NCBI GenBank assembly: GCA_913061095.1
Contig: CAJXVM010000007.1
Coordinates: 150,411 to 214,410, forward strand
Direction: 5' to 3'
Length of the DNA: 64,000 nucleotides
DNA from: an uncultured Ignavibacteria bacterium
GTDB taxonomy: Bacteria > Bacteroidota > Ignavibacteria > SZUA-365
This document shows positions 26,313 through 40,720 of the stretch, one piece after another. A model generated the notes under the pieces. That model was given only the letters and a program-made list of their open reading frames with translations. It had not been told where the DNA came from and made no database searches. The stretch's first letter is position 1, and every line of letters starts with the position of its first letter. The translations under genes and the position numbers were made by a program.

Positions 26313-26681
26313 TTAGAGGACCTCAGGGGCCAGGGAAACGATTTTCATGAAGGCCCGTTCACGCAGTTCCCGTGCCACCGGGCCGAAAATACGCGTTCCG
26401 CGGGGTTCCATGTTCTGGTTGATGAGTACTGCCGCATTCTCATCGAAGCGAATGTACGACCCGTCCGGACGGCGGAATTCCTTCTTGGTGCGAACGATGA
26501 CGGCGCGGGAGATTTCCCCTTTTTTTACACCGCCGCCGGGGATGGCCGATTTCACCGTCACGACGACGATGTCTCCGACCGAGGCGTATCGCCTGCCCGA
26601 CCCGCCGAGTACGCGGATGCAGCGGATTTTCTTTGCGCCGGAATTATCGGCGGCCACAAGATTGGTTTCTTCCTGAATCAT
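26313..26681 (-). CDS. rplN: 50S ribosomal protein L14
   Basis: 122 aa, the exact family length. Subunit-interface protein forming bridges to 16S r[22 protein letters not shown] and [20 protein letters not shown] are diagnostic. Confidence 0.99.
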   Translation of the reverse strand: MIQEETNLVAADNSGAKKIRCIRVLGGSGRRYASVGDIVVVTVKSAIPGGGVKKGEISRAVIVRTKKEFRRPDGSYIRFDENAAVLINQNMEPRGTRIFGPVARELRERAFMKIVSLAPEVL

Positions 26682-26698
26682 CGGTATTACCTACAAAT

Positions 26699-26980
26699 TT
26701 AGCGTGCACGTTCAACGATTTCGACGAGGCGCCAGCGCTTGCGCTTGCTCAGCGGACGCGTTTCCATGATCAGCACTTTGTCACCGAGATCGGCCGTCGA
26801 ATGCTCGTCATGCACAAGATATTTTTTACTCGTCTTGTAATACTTCTTGTACAGCGGATGGGGAACCTGTCGCTCGACCAGCACGGTCACGGTCTTGTTC
26901 ATCTTGCTGGACACGACAATCCCGGTCCTGGTCTTGCGGGAAACCCGCGTCTTGGGCTGTGTTGCCTGAACTGTAGCCAT
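26699..26980 (-). CDS. rpsQ: 30S ribosomal protein S17
   Basis: 93 aa. OB-fold primary 16S rRNA binder. [20 protein letters not shown] and the [19 protein letters not shown] end identify it. Separated from rpmC by two bases, so probably coupled. Confidence 0.98.
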   Translation of the reverse strand: MATVQATQPKTRVSRKTRTGIVVSSKMNKTVTVLVERQVPHPLYKKYYKTSKKYLVHDEHSTADLGDKVLIMETRPLSKRKRWRLVEIVERAR

Positions 26981-26982
26981 GG

Positions 26983-27186
26983 TTATTTCTCTTCTCCGCT
27001 AATTTCGCGTTCCTTCAGAATGGTCCTCATCCGGGCGATGTCCCTGCGCACTTTCACCAGCTGTGATGTATCCGCAAGCTGAGCGCTCGCGAGCTGAAAA
27101 TTCAGCACAGAGAGATTCTCATGGTCTTCCGCCATGCGATCGCGGATTTCCTGCGTGGTCATTTGACGAATTTCATTAGCCTTCAT
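26983..27186 (-). CDS. rpmC: 50S ribosomal protein L29
   Basis: 67 aa. Two-helix protein at the tunnel exit, part of the docking site for trigger factor and [23 protein letters not shown] and [17 protein letters not shown] are typical. Lies between rplP and rpsQ. Confidence 0.97.
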   Translation of the reverse strand: MKANEIRQMTTQEIRDRMAEDHENLSVLNFQLASAQLADTSQLVKVRRDIARMRTILKEREISGEEK

Positions 27187-27203
27187 GAATCGGACTCCAG
27201 CGC

Positions 27204-27626
27204 TTATTCGCCTGAATAATCAGGACGTGTAACAATCTTGACCTTGAGCGGCAGCTTGTATGCCGCAAGCTTGAGCGCCTCATGCGCCAGTTCGCTGCTG
27301 ACACCGCCCACTTCGAACATGACGCGGCCCGGTTTGATTACCGCGACCCAGAATTCCGGGGCGCCCTTTCCTTTTCCCATACGAGTCTCGAGCGGCTTCT
27401 TGGAGACCGGCTTGTCGGGAAAGATGCGAATCCAGACTTTTCCGTCACGCTTCATGCGGCGGGTCAGGGCGACACGGGCCGCCTCGATCTGGCGAGAGGT
27501 GATCCAGCCGGGTTCAAGCGCCTTCAGTCCGAAGGAGCCAAACGCCACGGTCGAACCGCGGTGGGCCTTTCCGCGCATGCGGCCGCGCTGCTGCTTTCTG
27601 TACTTGACACGTTTGGGCATTAACAT
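27204..27626 (-). CDS. rplP: 50S ribosomal protein L16
   Basis: 140 aa. Binds at the A-site tRNA elbow and organises the 5S rRNA neighbourhood. [20 protein letters not shown] at the start fixes the [22 protein letters not shown] and [14 protein letters not shown] follow. Conserved order rpsC-rplP-rpmC. Confidence 0.98.
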   Translation of the reverse strand: MLMPKRVKYRKQQRGRMRGKAHRGSTVAFGSFGLKALEPGWITSRQIEAARVALTRRMKRDGKVWIRIFPDKPVSKKPLETRMGKGKGAPEFWVAVIKPGRVMFEVGGVSSELAHEALKLAAYKLPLKVKIVTRPDYSGE

Positions 27627-27666
27627 CGTCTAAATCCTTCTTCAATTCGATTCGTAATGACTCGGC

Positions 27667-28320
27667 TTACATCCGGGAGGCGGGACCGGCCTTTTTGCCG
27701 AGCACCTCACCCTTGCAGATCCAGACCTTCACTCCGATGGTGCCATAAATGGTTTTCGCAGTGGCCTGGGCAAAATCGATATTCGAGCGAAGCGTATGCA
27801 GGGGAATACGTCCATCCTTGTACTGCTCCGTGCGCGACATCTCCGCACCGCCGAGACGTCCGGCGCACATGACACGCACACCGTCTGCGCCCATGCGCAT
27901 TGCGGCAGTGATCGCAGACTTCATGGCGCGGCGGAAGGAAACCCGGCCCTCGAGCTGGTTGGCGATATTCTCAGCGACGAGATAGGCATCGAGCTCCGGG
28001 CGCTTGATCTCGGAGATGAGAATCTTCACGTCCTTGTTCGTCACCTTTTTCAGCTCCTCTTCGAGCTGCGCAATTTCCTTGCCGCTTTTACCGATCACGA
28101 CGCCGGGCCGCGAGGTGTGGATCGCGAGCACGACCCGCTTCGGTGTGCGCTCGATCACGATACGCGAAATACCGGCCTTGCGCAGGCGGTTGCGGATGTA
28201 ATTGCGGATCATCAGATCCTCGTCGAGCTTCGTCGCAAAATTCCGCTCGTCGTACCAGTTGGCATCCCATTCGCGGGTGATGCCGAGGCGGATTCCAGTG
28301 GGATTAGTCTTCTGGCCCAA
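27667..28320 (-). CDS. rpsC: 30S ribosomal protein S3
   Basis: 217 aa. Lines the mRNA entry channel. MGQKTNPTGIRLGITREWDA at the start, a KH domain with RPGVVIGKSGKEIAQLEEEL, and the C-terminal domain RAMKSAITAAMRMGADGVRV. The start codon is TTG with AGGAG upstream. Confidence 0.98.
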   Translation of the reverse strand: MGQKTNPTGIRLGITREWDANWYDERNFATKLDEDLMIRNYIRNRLRKAGISRIVIERTPKRVVLAIHTSRPGVVIGKSGKEIAQLEEELKKVTNKDVKILISEIKRPELDAYLVAENIANQLEGRVSFRRAMKSAITAAMRMGADGVRVMCAGRLGGAEMSRTEQYKDGRIPLHTLRSNIDFAQATAKTIYGTIGVKVWICKGEVLGKKAGPASRM

Positions 28321-28338
28321 AATGCTTCTCCTGCTTGC

Positions 28339-28689
28339 CTACTCTTTTTCAGTAACTACGATGGTAAGATGATTCGAGCGCTTGCGGATGCGATACGCGC
28401 GTCCCTGCGGCGCCGGCTGAATACGCTTCATCACCGGACCACCATCAACGGTGATCGTGGTGACGAACACGCTTTCGGGATCGATACGGCCGCCGTCCTT
28501 CGCGTTGATGAGATTCGAGACCGCCGACCGCAGGGTCGTCTCGCACACTTTCGAGGCGTGCTTGGGCGAATAGTGCAGGATGTCGAGCGCCTCCTCAACG
28601 GATTTCCCGCGGATCAGGTCCGCCACCAGACGCATCTTCCGGGGCGACCCCGGGATATATCGCTTGATTGCGCGTGCTTCCAGATTCAT
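28339..28689 (-). CDS. rplV: 50S ribosomal protein L22
   Basis: 116 aa. Its beta-hairpin reaches the tunnel constriction and is a site of macrolide-resistance mutations. YIPGSPRKMRLVADLIRGKS and the hairpin-containing MKRIQPAPQGRAYRIRKRSN are normal; I see no deletion in the hairpin. Confidence 0.98.
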   Translation of the reverse strand: MNLEARAIKRYIPGSPRKMRLVADLIRGKSVEEALDILHYSPKHASKVCETTLRSAVSNLINAKDGGRIDPESVFVTTITVDGGPVMKRIQPAPQGRAYRIRKRSNHLTIVVTEKE

Positions 28690-28711
28690 AATTTCTACCT
28701 ACACTCTTCCG

Positions 28712-28993
28712 TTATCGAGAGGATTTTTCTGCTTTGCCGCCGGGGTGGCTGCGGAAAATGCGCGTCGGTGCAAACTCTCCGAGCTTGTGCCCGATCATGT
28801 TTTCCTGCACATACACCGGGATGAACTTGTTTCCGTTGTGCACGGCGAACGTGTGACCGATGAAATCAGGCGGAATGGTGCTGCGACGCGCCCACGTCTT
28901 GATGACACGCTTCTGGTTGGTGCGATTCAGATCCTCCACCTTGCGCGCCAGCTTCTCGTCAATGAACGGTCCTTTTTTGAGTGAACGTGCCAT
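28712..28993 (-). CDS. rpsS: 30S ribosomal protein S19
   Basis: 93 aa. Head protein contacting S13 and the A-site finger. [20 protein letters not shown] and [17 protein letters not shown] identify it. Its ATG shares one base with the rplB stop (TAATG), so the pair is coupled. Confidence 0.98.
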   Translation of the reverse strand: MARSLKKGPFIDEKLARKVEDLNRTNQKRVIKTWARRSTIPPDFIGHTFAVHNGNKFIPVYVQENMIGHKLGEFAPTRIFRSHPGGKAEKSSR

Positions 28994-29832
28994 TACTTCT
29001 TCTTCCGCGATCTGATGATGTACTTGTTGGACTGATTCTTCTTCTTCCGCGTCTTCAGACCCTTGGCATAATTGCCCCAGGGAGAGACAGGATGCTGACG
29101 ACCGCCGCCGGACTTTGACTTGCCCTCGCCACCGCCGTTGGGGTGATCGACGGGGTTCATGCACATGCCGCGCACATGCGGACGGCGCCCCAACCAGCGC
29201 GAACGGCCGGCCTTGCCGAGATTCACATTCTCGTGCGTCTTGTTTCCGACTTCACCGAGCGTGGCGTAGCACTCCTGCCGTACAAGCCGGACTTCACCGG
29301 ACGGGAGCTTGACCTGGGCATATTTGCCCTCCTTGGCCACGAGCTGCGCGGCATTGCCTGCGCTGCGGGCGATCTGTCCGCCCTTGCCCGGCTTCAGTTC
29401 AATGTTATGAATGAACGTACCGACGGGGATGTTCTGCAGCGGCAGTGCGTTGCCTTCCTTGATTTCCGCATCGGGTCCGTTCATGATCTGCTCCCCGACC
29501 TTCAGACCGTCCGGAGCGAGGATATAGCGCTTTTCGCCGTCTGCGTAGACAACCAGTGCGATGTAGGCGGAGCGATTCGGGTCATATTCGATTGTATCCA
29601 CGCGACCCGGCACGCCGATCTTGTTCCGTTTGAAATCGATGATGCGATAGCGGCGCTTGTGACCGCCGCCGCGATGTCGCGTCGTCATGCGACCGTTGCT
29701 GTTGCGGCCACCGCTCTTCTTGAGCGGCGCGAGAAGCGATTTCTCCGGCGACGCACAGGTCACTTCCTCGAACGTTGCGATCGAGTAGTACCGCGTTGCG
29801 GGGGTCATCGGACGTAATTTTCTAACAGCCAC
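28993..29832 (-). CDS. rplB: 50S ribosomal protein L2
   Basis: 279 aa. Needed for subunit association and peptidyl transfer. It has [20 protein letters not shown] in the N-terminal part and the conserved C-terminal [18 protein letters not shown] with the His of the catalytic neighbourhood. The start codon is GTG with AAGGA upstream. Confidence 0.99.
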   Translation of the reverse strand: MAVRKLRPMTPATRYYSIATFEEVTCASPEKSLLAPLKKSGGRNSNGRMTTRHRGGGHKRRYRIIDFKRNKIGVPGRVDTIEYDPNRSAYIALVVYADGEKRYILAPDGLKVGEQIMNGPDAEIKEGNALPLQNIPVGTFIHNIELKPGKGGQIARSAGNAAQLVAKEGKYAQVKLPSGEVRLVRQECYATLGEVGNKTHENVNLGKAGRSRWLGRRPHVRGMCMNPVDHPNGGGEGKSKSGGGRQHPVSPWGNYAKGLKTRKKKNQSNKYIIRSRKKK

Positions 29833-29868
29833 TGCTCGTTCCTTGTATTATAGTACTCGTAAACTTCC

Positions 29869-30156
29869 TCAGGCTTCCAGCAGCTCGATCATCTGTCCCT
29901 CCTTGAGGGTGACAATCGCCTTTTTCCAGCTTGCACGCGACCCTTCGAGGCGTCCGCGGCGGGTGAACTGCGACTTGCGCTTGCCCTTGTAACGGATGGT
30001 CCGGATGCTCTCGATATCGACGGAAAACCGCCTGGTAATTTCCTGAGCGATTTCAATTTTATTGGCGTTGATATCCACTTCGAATGCGTACTGATTACGC
30101 TCTCCGAGCATGGTCATCTTTTCCGTCAGGATCGGCCGTTTGATGATGGTTTTCAT
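29869..30156 (-). CDS. rplW: 50S ribosomal protein L23
   Basis: 95 aa. Tunnel-exit protein that docks trigger factor and SRP. IIKRPILTEKMTMLGERNQY and the KIEIAQEITRRFSVDIESIR helix are typical. Position between rplD and rplB conserved. Confidence 0.97.
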   Translation of the reverse strand: MKTIIKRPILTEKMTMLGERNQYAFEVDINANKIEIAQEITRRFSVDIESIRTIRYKGKRKSQFTRRGRLEGSRASWKKAIVTLKEGQMIELLEA

Positions 30157-30171
30157 TGCAAGTCCACAGAA

Positions 30172-30819
30172 TTAATTGTTCGTAAACGTCTCTTCGATCA
30201 CCGACAGAGCGCTCTTCTGAATGAGAAGCATCTGATTGTTCAGCAGCTCGTACGTGGAGGCCTTGGCGGCTTCGCAGATCTGCAGCGTCGGGATGTTGCG
30301 TCCGGCGAGCCAGAGGTCGCGGTCGTATTCGGCGACGATAAGAAGCGTCTTGGTGCCGTCCAGCGAGAGCGCTTTGAGAATGGCCTGCATCTCGCGGGTC
30401 TTGGCTTCCTTCAGCTTGAAATCCTCGACGACCATGACCTGTTCGTCCTGTGCTTTCATCGCATAGGCCGACTTGCGTGCGAGCTGACGCATTTTCTGCG
30501 GTAGCTTTTTCCGGTAGTCACGGGGACGCGGTCCGAAAATCGTACCACCGCCCACCCACAGAGGGGAGCGCGTGGAGCCGGCGCGCGCGGTTCCGCGGCC
30601 CTTCTGGCGCCACGGCTTGCGTCCGCCACCGCGTACCTCGGAGCGCTCCTTCGCCTTCGAGGTCCCCTGACGGCGGTTCCCGAGATGAATGCGCACGGCC
30701 TGATACACGACATGGGGATTCGGCTCGATGCCGAAAATCTGTTCACTCAGGGCGACGTCTTCGCCCCTGGAGCCTGATGTGGTATATGCTTGAACGTTCT
30801 TCATGATGTCAGCGATCAT
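30172..30819 (-). CDS. rplD: 50S ribosomal protein L4
   Basis: 215 aa. Tunnel-lining protein; in Escherichia coli it also represses the S10 operon. The extended loop with [20 protein letters not shown] and [13 protein letters not shown] is intact. The ATG at 30819 overlaps the rplC stop as ATGA; an ATG five codons later (30804) is the alternative. Confidence 0.97.
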   Translation of the reverse strand: MIADIMKNVQAYTTSGSRGEDVALSEQIFGIEPNPHVVYQAVRIHLGNRRQGTSKAKERSEVRGGGRKPWRQKGRGTARAGSTRSPLWVGGGTIFGPRPRDYRKKLPQKMRQLARKSAYAMKAQDEQVMVVEDFKLKEAKTREMQAILKALSLDGTKTLLIVAEYDRDLWLAGRNIPTLQICEAAKASTYELLNNQMLLIQKSALSVIEETFTNN

Positions 30820-31445
30820 TTGCCTTGTTTGTGAATCTCGAGAAGGCTTTTGCGGGAGCCCGGAACAGCGCCCTTCACGATGATGATATTCGACTCGGGG
30901 ATCACGCGCAGAACGGTGAGGTTCTTGTAGCTCACGCGGCGGCCGCCGGTACGTCCGCCCATGCGCATGCCGCGGAAGACGCGCGACGGATACGAACTCT
31001 GACCGATGGATCCGGGCGCGCGGAGACGGTTGTGCTGACCGTGCGTCGCACCGCCAACACCGCCAAACCCGTGGCGCTTCATGACACCCTGGAAACCCTT
31101 GCCCTTGGAGGTGCCCGAAACGGTCACTTTCTCACCGGCCTCGAACATTTCCACGGTCACGGTGTCACCCGTATTCATGGCTTCCATGTCAAAGCCCTTG
31201 AACTCGCGAATAACGCGCTGCGGCTTCACGTTGAATGATTTGAACTGGCCCGCCATGGGCTGGTTCACGTTCTTCTCGGATTTCTCCTGAAAGCCGAGCT
31301 GCAGGGCTTCGTAGCCATCCTTATCCTTTGACCGCTTCTGCAGAACCGTGCAGGGGCCGGCCTCGATCACGGTACAGGGAATCAGCTTCCCGTCCGCATC
31401 GAAGATGCTCGTCATTCCGAGTTTTTTACCAAGTAATCCAGGCAT
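30816..31445 (-). CDS. rplC: 50S ribosomal protein L3
   Basis: 209 aa. Contacts the peptidyl-transferase centre. [20 protein letters not shown] at the start and the central extension [20 protein letters not shown] are diagnostic. Followed by rplD with an ATGA overlap. Confidence 0.98.
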   Translation of the reverse strand: MPGLLGKKLGMTSIFDADGKLIPCTVIEAGPCTVLQKRSKDKDGYEALQLGFQEKSEKNVNQPMAGQFKSFNVKPQRVIREFKGFDMEAMNTGDTVTVEMFEAGEKVTVSGTSKGKGFQGVMKRHGFGGVGGATHGQHNRLRAPGSIGQSSYPSRVFRGMRMGGRTGGRRVSYKNLTVLRVIPESNIIIVKGAVPGSRKSLLEIHKQGK

Positions 31446-31470
31446 TGTGTCACACCAGCTAGCTTATGTC

Positions 31471-31779
31471 TTAAACTTTGATTTCCACGTCCACGCCGGC
31501 CGGCAGCTCCAGCTTCATCAGCGAATCCACCGTGCGCTGCGTCGAATTGAAGATGTCGATCAGCCGCTTGTGCGAACGGGTTTCGAACTGCTCGCGGGAC
31601 TTTTTGTCGACATGCGGCGATCGCAGCACGGTAAACACTGACCGCTTCGTCGGCAGCGGAATCGGCCCCGAGACCACGGCGCCGGTGGACTTCACCGTCT
31701 TGATGATTTTTTCCGCTGATTTGTCAATCAGGTTGTGATCGTATGATTTCAGTTTGATGCGAATCTTCTGCTGCGCCAC
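31471..31779 (-). CDS. rpsJ: 30S ribosomal protein S10 / NusE
   Basis: 102 aa. 30S head protein that also acts as antitermination factor NusE with Nus[21 protein letters not shown] and the [20 protein letters not shown] loop mark the family. The start codon is GTG with AAGGTAGG upstream. Only 26 bases separate it from the tuf terminator, so a dedicated promoter does not fit in the gap. Confidence 0.98.
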   Translation of the reverse strand: MAQQKIRIKLKSYDHNLIDKSAEKIIKTVKSTGAVVSGPIPLPTKRSVFTVLRSPHVDKKSREQFETRSHKRLIDIFNSTQRTVDSLMKLELPAGVDVEIKV

Positions 31780-31805
31780 GGTCTACCTACCTTAGGGAGT
31801 GAGAG

Positions 31806-31839
31806 AAAAAAACAGTGGGTGGTGTTTCCACCCACTGTT
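31806..31839 (-). terminator. Intrinsic terminator between tuf and rpsJ
   Basis: A 12-bp perfect stem (31811-31822 with 31828-31839, AACAGTGGGTGG / CCACCCACTGTT) and a 5-base loop lead into seven U residues on the (-) strand (31806-31812). It begins 15 bases after the tuf stop. The rpsJ start is 26 bases beyond. By sequence it is a strong terminator, yet the S10-spc-alpha genes lie directly downstream. Confidence 0.88.
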
Positions 31840-31854
31840 CCGGTCTCAAATACA

Positions 31855-33066
31855 TTATTCAATGATCTTGGTCACAACGCCGGCACCAACGGTGCGTCCG
31901 CCTTCACGGACGGCGAAGCGCAGACCTTCTTCCATCGCGATCTCGGAGATCAGCTCCACGGTCATACCGTCGACATTGTCGCCGGGCATCACCATTTCGG
32001 TGCCCTCGGGAAGCTGCACGATTCCGGTCACGTCGGTCGTGCGGAAGTAGAACTGCGGACGATAGTTGTTGAAGAACGGCGTATGACGGCCGCCCTCTTC
32101 CTTCTTCAGGACGTACACCTGTGCGTGGAACTTCTTGTGCGGGGTAATGCTGCCGGGCTTCGCGATGACCATACCGCGCTCGAGCTCGGTCTTCTCAACA
32201 CCGCGGAGAAGCAGACCGACATTGTCACCGGCGAGACCCTCGTCGAGCTCCTTGCGGAACATCTCGACGCCGGTCACGACCGTCTTCTTGTGCGCGCCGA
32301 GACCGACGACTTCGACCTCTTCGCCGACCACGACCTTACCGCGTTCGACGCGACCGGTACCCACGGTTCCGCGGCCGGTGATGGAGAAGACGTCCTCGAT
32401 GGACATCAGGAAGGGCTTGTCGATCTCGCGCTCGGGGATGGGGATGTAGTTGTCACAGGCATCCATCAGCTCCCAGATGCACTTCAGACGGGGATCCTCC
32501 ATGTCCACGTCTTCGGCGGTGCCGGCTTCGAGAGCCTGCAACGCGCTGCCGCGGACGATGGGGATGTCGTCGCCGGGGAATTCGTAGGAGCTGAGCAGCT
32601 CACGAAGCTCCATCTCGACCAGCTCGAGAAGCTCTTCGTCATCGACCATGTCCACCTTGTTCATGAATACCACGATACGCGGCACGTTGACCTGGCGGGC
32701 GAGAAGGATGTGCTCGCGGGTCTGCGGCATCGGACCGTCGGATGCTGCGACCACCAGAATTGCGCCGTCCATCTGGGCTGCGCCTGTGATCATATTCTTG
32801 ACGTAATCGGCGTGACCCGGGCAGTCGACGTGGGCGTAGTGACGCGCATCGGTCTGATACTCGACGTGCGCCGTTGCAATCGTGATACCGCGCTCGCGCT
32901 CTTCCGGTGCGTTGTCAATGGAGTCAAAGGTACGGACCTCGGAGAGACCCTTGCGGCCGAGCGCCATCGTGATGGCGGCAGTCAGCGTGGTCTTTCCGTG
33001 ATCGACGTGACCGATGGTTCCGATGTTCACGTGAGGCTTTGAGCGGTCAAATTTTTCCTTGGCCAT
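31855..33066 (-). CDS. tuf: Elongation factor Tu
   Basis: 403 aa. Delivers aminoacyl-tRNA to the ribosome with GTP. G1 GHVDHGKT, switch region RGITI, G3 DCPGHADY with catalytic His, G4 NKVD; domain 2 [16 protein letters not shown] and domain 3 RTDVTG follow. It is slightly longer than the usual 394-397 because of a short acidic loop around [19 protein letters not shown] precedes the ATG. It is the only tuf copy in the window; a terminator follows it. Confidence 0.99.
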   Translation of the reverse strand: MAKEKFDRSKPHVNIGTIGHVDHGKTTLTAAITMALGRKGLSEVRTFDSIDNAPEERERGITIATAHVEYQTDARHYAHVDCPGHADYVKNMITGAAQMDGAILVVAASDGPMPQTREHILLARQVNVPRIVVFMNKVDMVDDEELLELVEMELRELLSSYEFPGDDIPIVRGSALQALEAGTAEDVDMEDPRLKCIWELMDACDNYIPIPEREIDKPFLMSIEDVFSITGRGTVGTGRVERGKVVVGEEVEVVGLGAHKKTVVTGVEMFRKELDEGLAGDNVGLLLRGVEKTELERGMVIAKPGSITPHKKFHAQVYVLKKEEGGRHTPFFNNYRPQFYFRTTDVTGIVQLPEGTEMVMPGDNVDGMTVELISEIAMEEGLRFAVREGGRTVGAGVVTKIIE

Positions 33067-33120
33067 GGTACTGTTGCTCCTGTGACTGTATTGAGTGAAC
33101 GTTGCTATTCTATGTTGAAA

Positions 33121-35208
33121 TCAGTTTTTGCCCTGGTACTTCTCAACGAGCTTGTCACTGATGCTCGCAGGCACTTCGTCGTAATGACTGAAGTGCATCG
33201 TGTAAATGGCGCGCCCCTGGGACACGGAACGCAGTGTCGTCGCGTAGCCGAACATCTCCGAGAGCGGGACCAGAGCGCGGACGACCTGTGCGTCGCTGCG
33301 CGTTCCCATGCCCTCGATGCGGCCGCGGCGGGAATTCAGATCGCCCACAACACTGCCCATGTATTCCTCGGGGGTGACGACCTCAATGAGAAACACGGGC
33401 TCGAGGAGCACCGGCTTCGCCTTTCTGGCGGCTTCCTTGAAGGCCATCGATCCTGCGACCTTGAATGCCATCTCAGAGGAATCGACCTCGTGGTAGGAGC
33501 CGTCGTAAAGACGAATCTTGATATCCTCCATCGGATACCCGGCCAGAAGCCCGTTTCGCATCGCTTCCTGAATGCCCTGGGAAACGGCAGGGATGTATTC
33601 CTTCGGGATGGAACCGCCGACAATGGCGTCCTCAAACTCGTATCCCTTGCCCTTCTCGTTCGGCATGAGCTCGATGACCACATGGCCGTACTGGCCGCGT
33701 CCACCGGACTGGCGTGCGAACTTCGTGTCGGCCTTTGACGCCTCGCGGATCGTCTCCTTGTAGGCGACCTGCGGCTTGCCAATGTTCGCTTCGACATTGA
33801 ATTCGCGCTTCATGCGGTCGATCAGAATTTCAAGGTGCAGCTCACCCATTCCGCTGATGATCGTTTGCCCCGTCTCTTCATCGGTGCGAACGCGGAATGT
33901 CGGATCCTCGTCGGCGAGTTTCTGAATTGCCTCGCTGAGGCTCTCCTGATCAGCCTTCGTCTTCGGCTCGACAGCCACGTCGATAACGGGCTCGGGGAAC
34001 TCCATTTTTTCCAGCACGACCGGATCGGACTCATCACAGAGCGTATCGCCGGTCTTGGTATGCTTCAGGCCGATCGCCGCGCAGATATCGCCGGTATAGG
34101 CCGTCTCGACGTCTTCGCGATGATTCGCATGCATACGAAGGATGCGTCCCAGCCGCTCTTTCTTCCCGCTGATGGAGTTGAAAATATAGGAGCCGGACTT
34201 GACGGATCCGGAATACACGCGAAAGAAAATCAGCTTACCCACGTAGGGATCCGTCGCGACCTTGAAGGCCAGCGCCGAGAACTTCTCTTCGTCGGATGGC
34301 GCACGCTCAACGTGGTCGGAAAGGTTCACGTGGTGACCGACTGTACTGCCGATGTCGCTCGGCGACGGAAGCAGGTCAACGACCGCGTCAAGCAGACGCT
34401 GCACGCCCTTGTTCTTGAACGAAGATCCGCACAGCACCGGGATAATTTTCATTTCCAGCGTCGCGCGACGCAGAACGTCCGCGACCTCGTCGGGACTGAT
34501 TTCCTCGCCCTCGAGATACTTCTCGAGAAGGGAATCGTCGACTTCCGCCACGGCCTCGAGCATGTTCGTGCGGTACTCGTGTGCCGTTTCCTTCAGATCG
34601 TCGGGGATCTCGATCTCGTCCCACGTGCCGCCGAGGCTCTCATCATGATAGATACGGGCGGTGTTGGAGATCAGATCGATGATGCCGACGAAGGTTTCAC
34701 CCTTGCCAATCGGCAGGACGATCGGAATTGCGTTCGCGCCGAGGCGCGTTTTCATCATGTCGACGGCGTTGTAAAAATCGGCGCCGACTCGATCCATCTT
34801 GTTGACAAAAGCGATGCGGGGCACACGGTACTTGTCGGCCTGACGCCACACCGTCTCCGACTGCGGCTCCACGCCGCCGACGGCGCAGAAGAGCGCAACG
34901 GCTCCGTCGAGCACACGCAGCGCGCGTTCCACCTCGACGGTGAAATCGACATGCCCGGGCGTATCGATAATATTGATACGATGGTTGCGCCAGAAGCAGG
35001 TGGTCGCAGCGCTGGTGATCGTAATCCCGCGCTCCTTTTCCTGCTCCATCCAGTCCATGGTCGCAGCACCGTCGTGGACCTCGCCCATGCGGTGCAGAAT
35101 GCCGGTGTAGTAGAGAATACGCTCCGTGGTGGTCGTCTTCCCGGCATCGATATGCGCCATGATACCGATGTTCCTGGTTTTCTCTATGGAATATTCCCGC
35201 TTTGCCAT
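33121..35208 (-). CDS. fusA: Elongation factor G
   Basis: 695 aa. Translocase GTPase. G1 [19 protein letters not shown], switch [13 protein letters not shown]3 DTPGHVDF, G4 NKMDR; domain IV has the decoding-site tip region [20 protein letters not shown]. Five-domain length is normal. AAGGA lies just before the ATG. Lies between rpsG and tuf as in the ancestral str operon. Confidence 0.99.
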   Translation of the reverse strand: MAKREYSIEKTRNIGIMAHIDAGKTTTTERILYYTGILHRMGEVHDGAATMDWMEQEKERGITITSAATTCFWRNHRINIIDTPGHVDFTVEVERALRVLDGAVALFCAVGGVEPQSETVWRQADKYRVPRIAFVNKMDRVGADFYNAVDMMKTRLGANAIPIVLPIGKGETFVGIIDLISNTARIYHDESLGGTWDEIEIPDDLKETAHEYRTNMLEAVAEVDDSLLEKYLEGEEISPDEVADVLRRATLEMKIIPVLCGSSFKNKGVQRLLDAVVDLLPSPSDIGSTVGHHVNLSDHVERAPSDEEKFSALAFKVATDPYVGKLIFFRVYSGSVKSGSYIFNSISGKKERLGRILRMHANHREDVETAYTGDICAAIGLKHTKTGDTLCDESDPVVLEKMEFPEPVIDVAVEPKTKADQESLSEAIQKLADEDPTFRVRTDEETGQTIISGMGELHLEILIDRMKREFNVEANIGKPQVAYKETIREASKADTKFARQSGGRGQYGHVVIELMPNEKGKGYEFEDAIVGGSIPKEYIPAVSQGIQEAMRNGLLAGYPMEDIKIRLYDGSYHEVDSSEMAFKVAGSMAFKEAARKAKPVLLEPVFLIEVVTPEEYMGSVVGDLNSRRGRIEGMGTRSDAQVVRALVPLSEMFGYATTLRSVSQGRAIYTMHFSHYDEVPASISDKLVEKYQGKN

Positions 35209-35239
35209 TGTTCCTTATTCTATCTCAACTCTCCGTCGC

Positions 35240-35707
35240 TTACCACTTGAAGTGGGCGAAGGCCTTGTTTGACTCTGCCATGCGGTGCACGTCGTCTTTC
35301 TTCTTGACGGCGCCGCCCTCATTGTTTGCGGCTGCAACCAGCTCGCTTGCCAGTCTGCGGATCATGGACTTGTCTCCTCTTCCGCGGGAGGCGTTCAGGA
35401 TCCAGCGGATCGACAGTGCGGTGCGACGCTCGGGACGCACTTCCATGGGCACCTGATAGGTCGCACCACCGACGCGGCGGGCACGCACCTCGATAACCGG
35501 CTGCGCATTGAACAGCGCCTTGCGAAACACTTCATAACCGTTCTGATTCGTGCGCCGCTCGATCTCATCGATGGCGGCATACACGATGCGCCGTGCGGTG
35601 GTCTTCTTGCCGTCCAGCATGACCGAATTGATGAAGCGCGAGACCAGAATATCATTGTACTTCGGGTCGGGCGAGACGGGTCTGCGATCTGCGCGTTTTT
35701 TTCTCAT
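35240..35707 (-). CDS. rpsG: 30S ribosomal protein S7
   Basis: 155 aa. Primary binder of the 16S 3' domain; in Escherichia coli it represses the str operon. MRKKRADRRPVSPDPKYND, the motif KFINSVMLDGKK-type segment SRFINSVMLDGKKTTARRIV and VGGATYQVPMEVRPERR identify it. Confidence 0.98.
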   Translation of the reverse strand: MRKKRADRRPVSPDPKYNDILVSRFINSVMLDGKKTTARRIVYAAIDEIERRTNQNGYEVFRKALFNAQPVIEVRARRVGGATYQVPMEVRPERRTALSIRWILNASRGRGDKSMIRRLASELVAAANNEGGAVKKKDDVHRMAESNKAFAHFKW

Positions 35708-35729
35708 GGCTGCTTACAATCCTGACTGG

Positions 35730-36104
35730 TTACGATTTCGGCCGCTTGGCACCGTACTTGGAACGGCCCTGCCGGCGCGCTTCGACACCCTGTGTGTCAA
35801 GCGTGCCGCGGATGATGTGATAGCGCACACCCGGAAGATCCTTGACGCGGCCGCCGCGAATCATCACGATGGAGTGCTCCTGAAGGTTATGCCCTTCGCC
35901 GGGAATGTACGCCGTCACTTCCTGACCGTTCGAGAGCCGGATACGCGCAACCTTGCGCAGTGCGGAATTCGGCTTCTTGGGCGTCGTGGTGTATACGCGC
36001 GTACAGACACCGCGCTTCTGCGGACAGGACTCGAGGGCCGGGGCTTTCTTCTTCGCCTTGACGACCTTTCTTCCTTTGCGTACAAGCTGACTAATCGTGG
36101 GCAC
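35730..36104 (-). CDS. rpsL: 30S ribosomal protein S12
   Basis: 124 aa. Decoding-centre protein. The two loops that determine streptomycin sensitivity are wild-type: [11 protein letters not shown] and [11 protein letters not shown]. The start codon is GTG with AAAGGA eight bases upstream. First gene of the str part; a near-consensus promoter lies about 70 bases upstream. Confidence 0.98.
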   Translation of the reverse strand: MPTISQLVRKGRKVVKAKKKAPALESCPQKRGVCTRVYTTTPKKPNSALRKVARIRLSNGQEVTAYIPGEGHNLQEHSIVMIRGGRVKDLPGVRYHIIRGTLDTQGVEARRQGRSKYGAKRPKS

Positions 36105-36173
36105 TGTTTCGATCCTTTAGTGAGATACGTAAAAAATCTCCCGTGAGATCATAAGAGCTCACAAGAGCTTATA

Positions 36174-36202
36174 AATTTAGCGAGAATCATAATCTAAGTC
36201 AA
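36174..36202 (-). promoter_or_regulatory. Sigma-70-type promoter for the rpsL (str) operon
   Basis: On the (-) strand TTGACT (36197-36202), a 17-base spacer and TAAATT (36174-36179) form a near-consensus promoter. Transcription would start near 36167, giving a leader of about 63 bases before the rpsL GTG. The element does not follow the -33/-7 (TTTG/TAnnTTTG) pattern of classical Bacteroidia. Confidence 0.8.
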
Positions 36203-36217
36203 GTGGACAGAGACGAA

Positions 36218-36278
36218 ATGTTGCACTTTTCTTCCCCCGCCATAAATAAACCGGCGGGGGAAGCATGAAGTGCAACAT
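36218..36278 (-). terminator. Long interrupted stem-loop after rpoC
   Basis: Two stacked perfect 11-bp stems, 36218-36228 with 36268-36278 and 36231-36241 with 36253-36263 (CTTCCCCCGCC / GGCGGGGGAAG), are separated by a small internal loop and capped by an A/T-rich loop. It begins 15 bases after the rpoC stop and ends before the rpsL promoter. There is no U-run on the exit side, so it may act as a factor-assisted terminator, an RNase III-type processing site or an mRNA stabiliser. Confidence 0.7.
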
Positions 36279-36292
36279 GTGTCCCCGGGAAA

Positions 36293-40654
<4,362 letters not shown>

Positions 40655-40720
40655 CTTTATCTCCAATCAATTCTGTATTCGTTCACACGGGGAAAACCGG
40701 ACAGTCTCGGAGCGAGCCTA

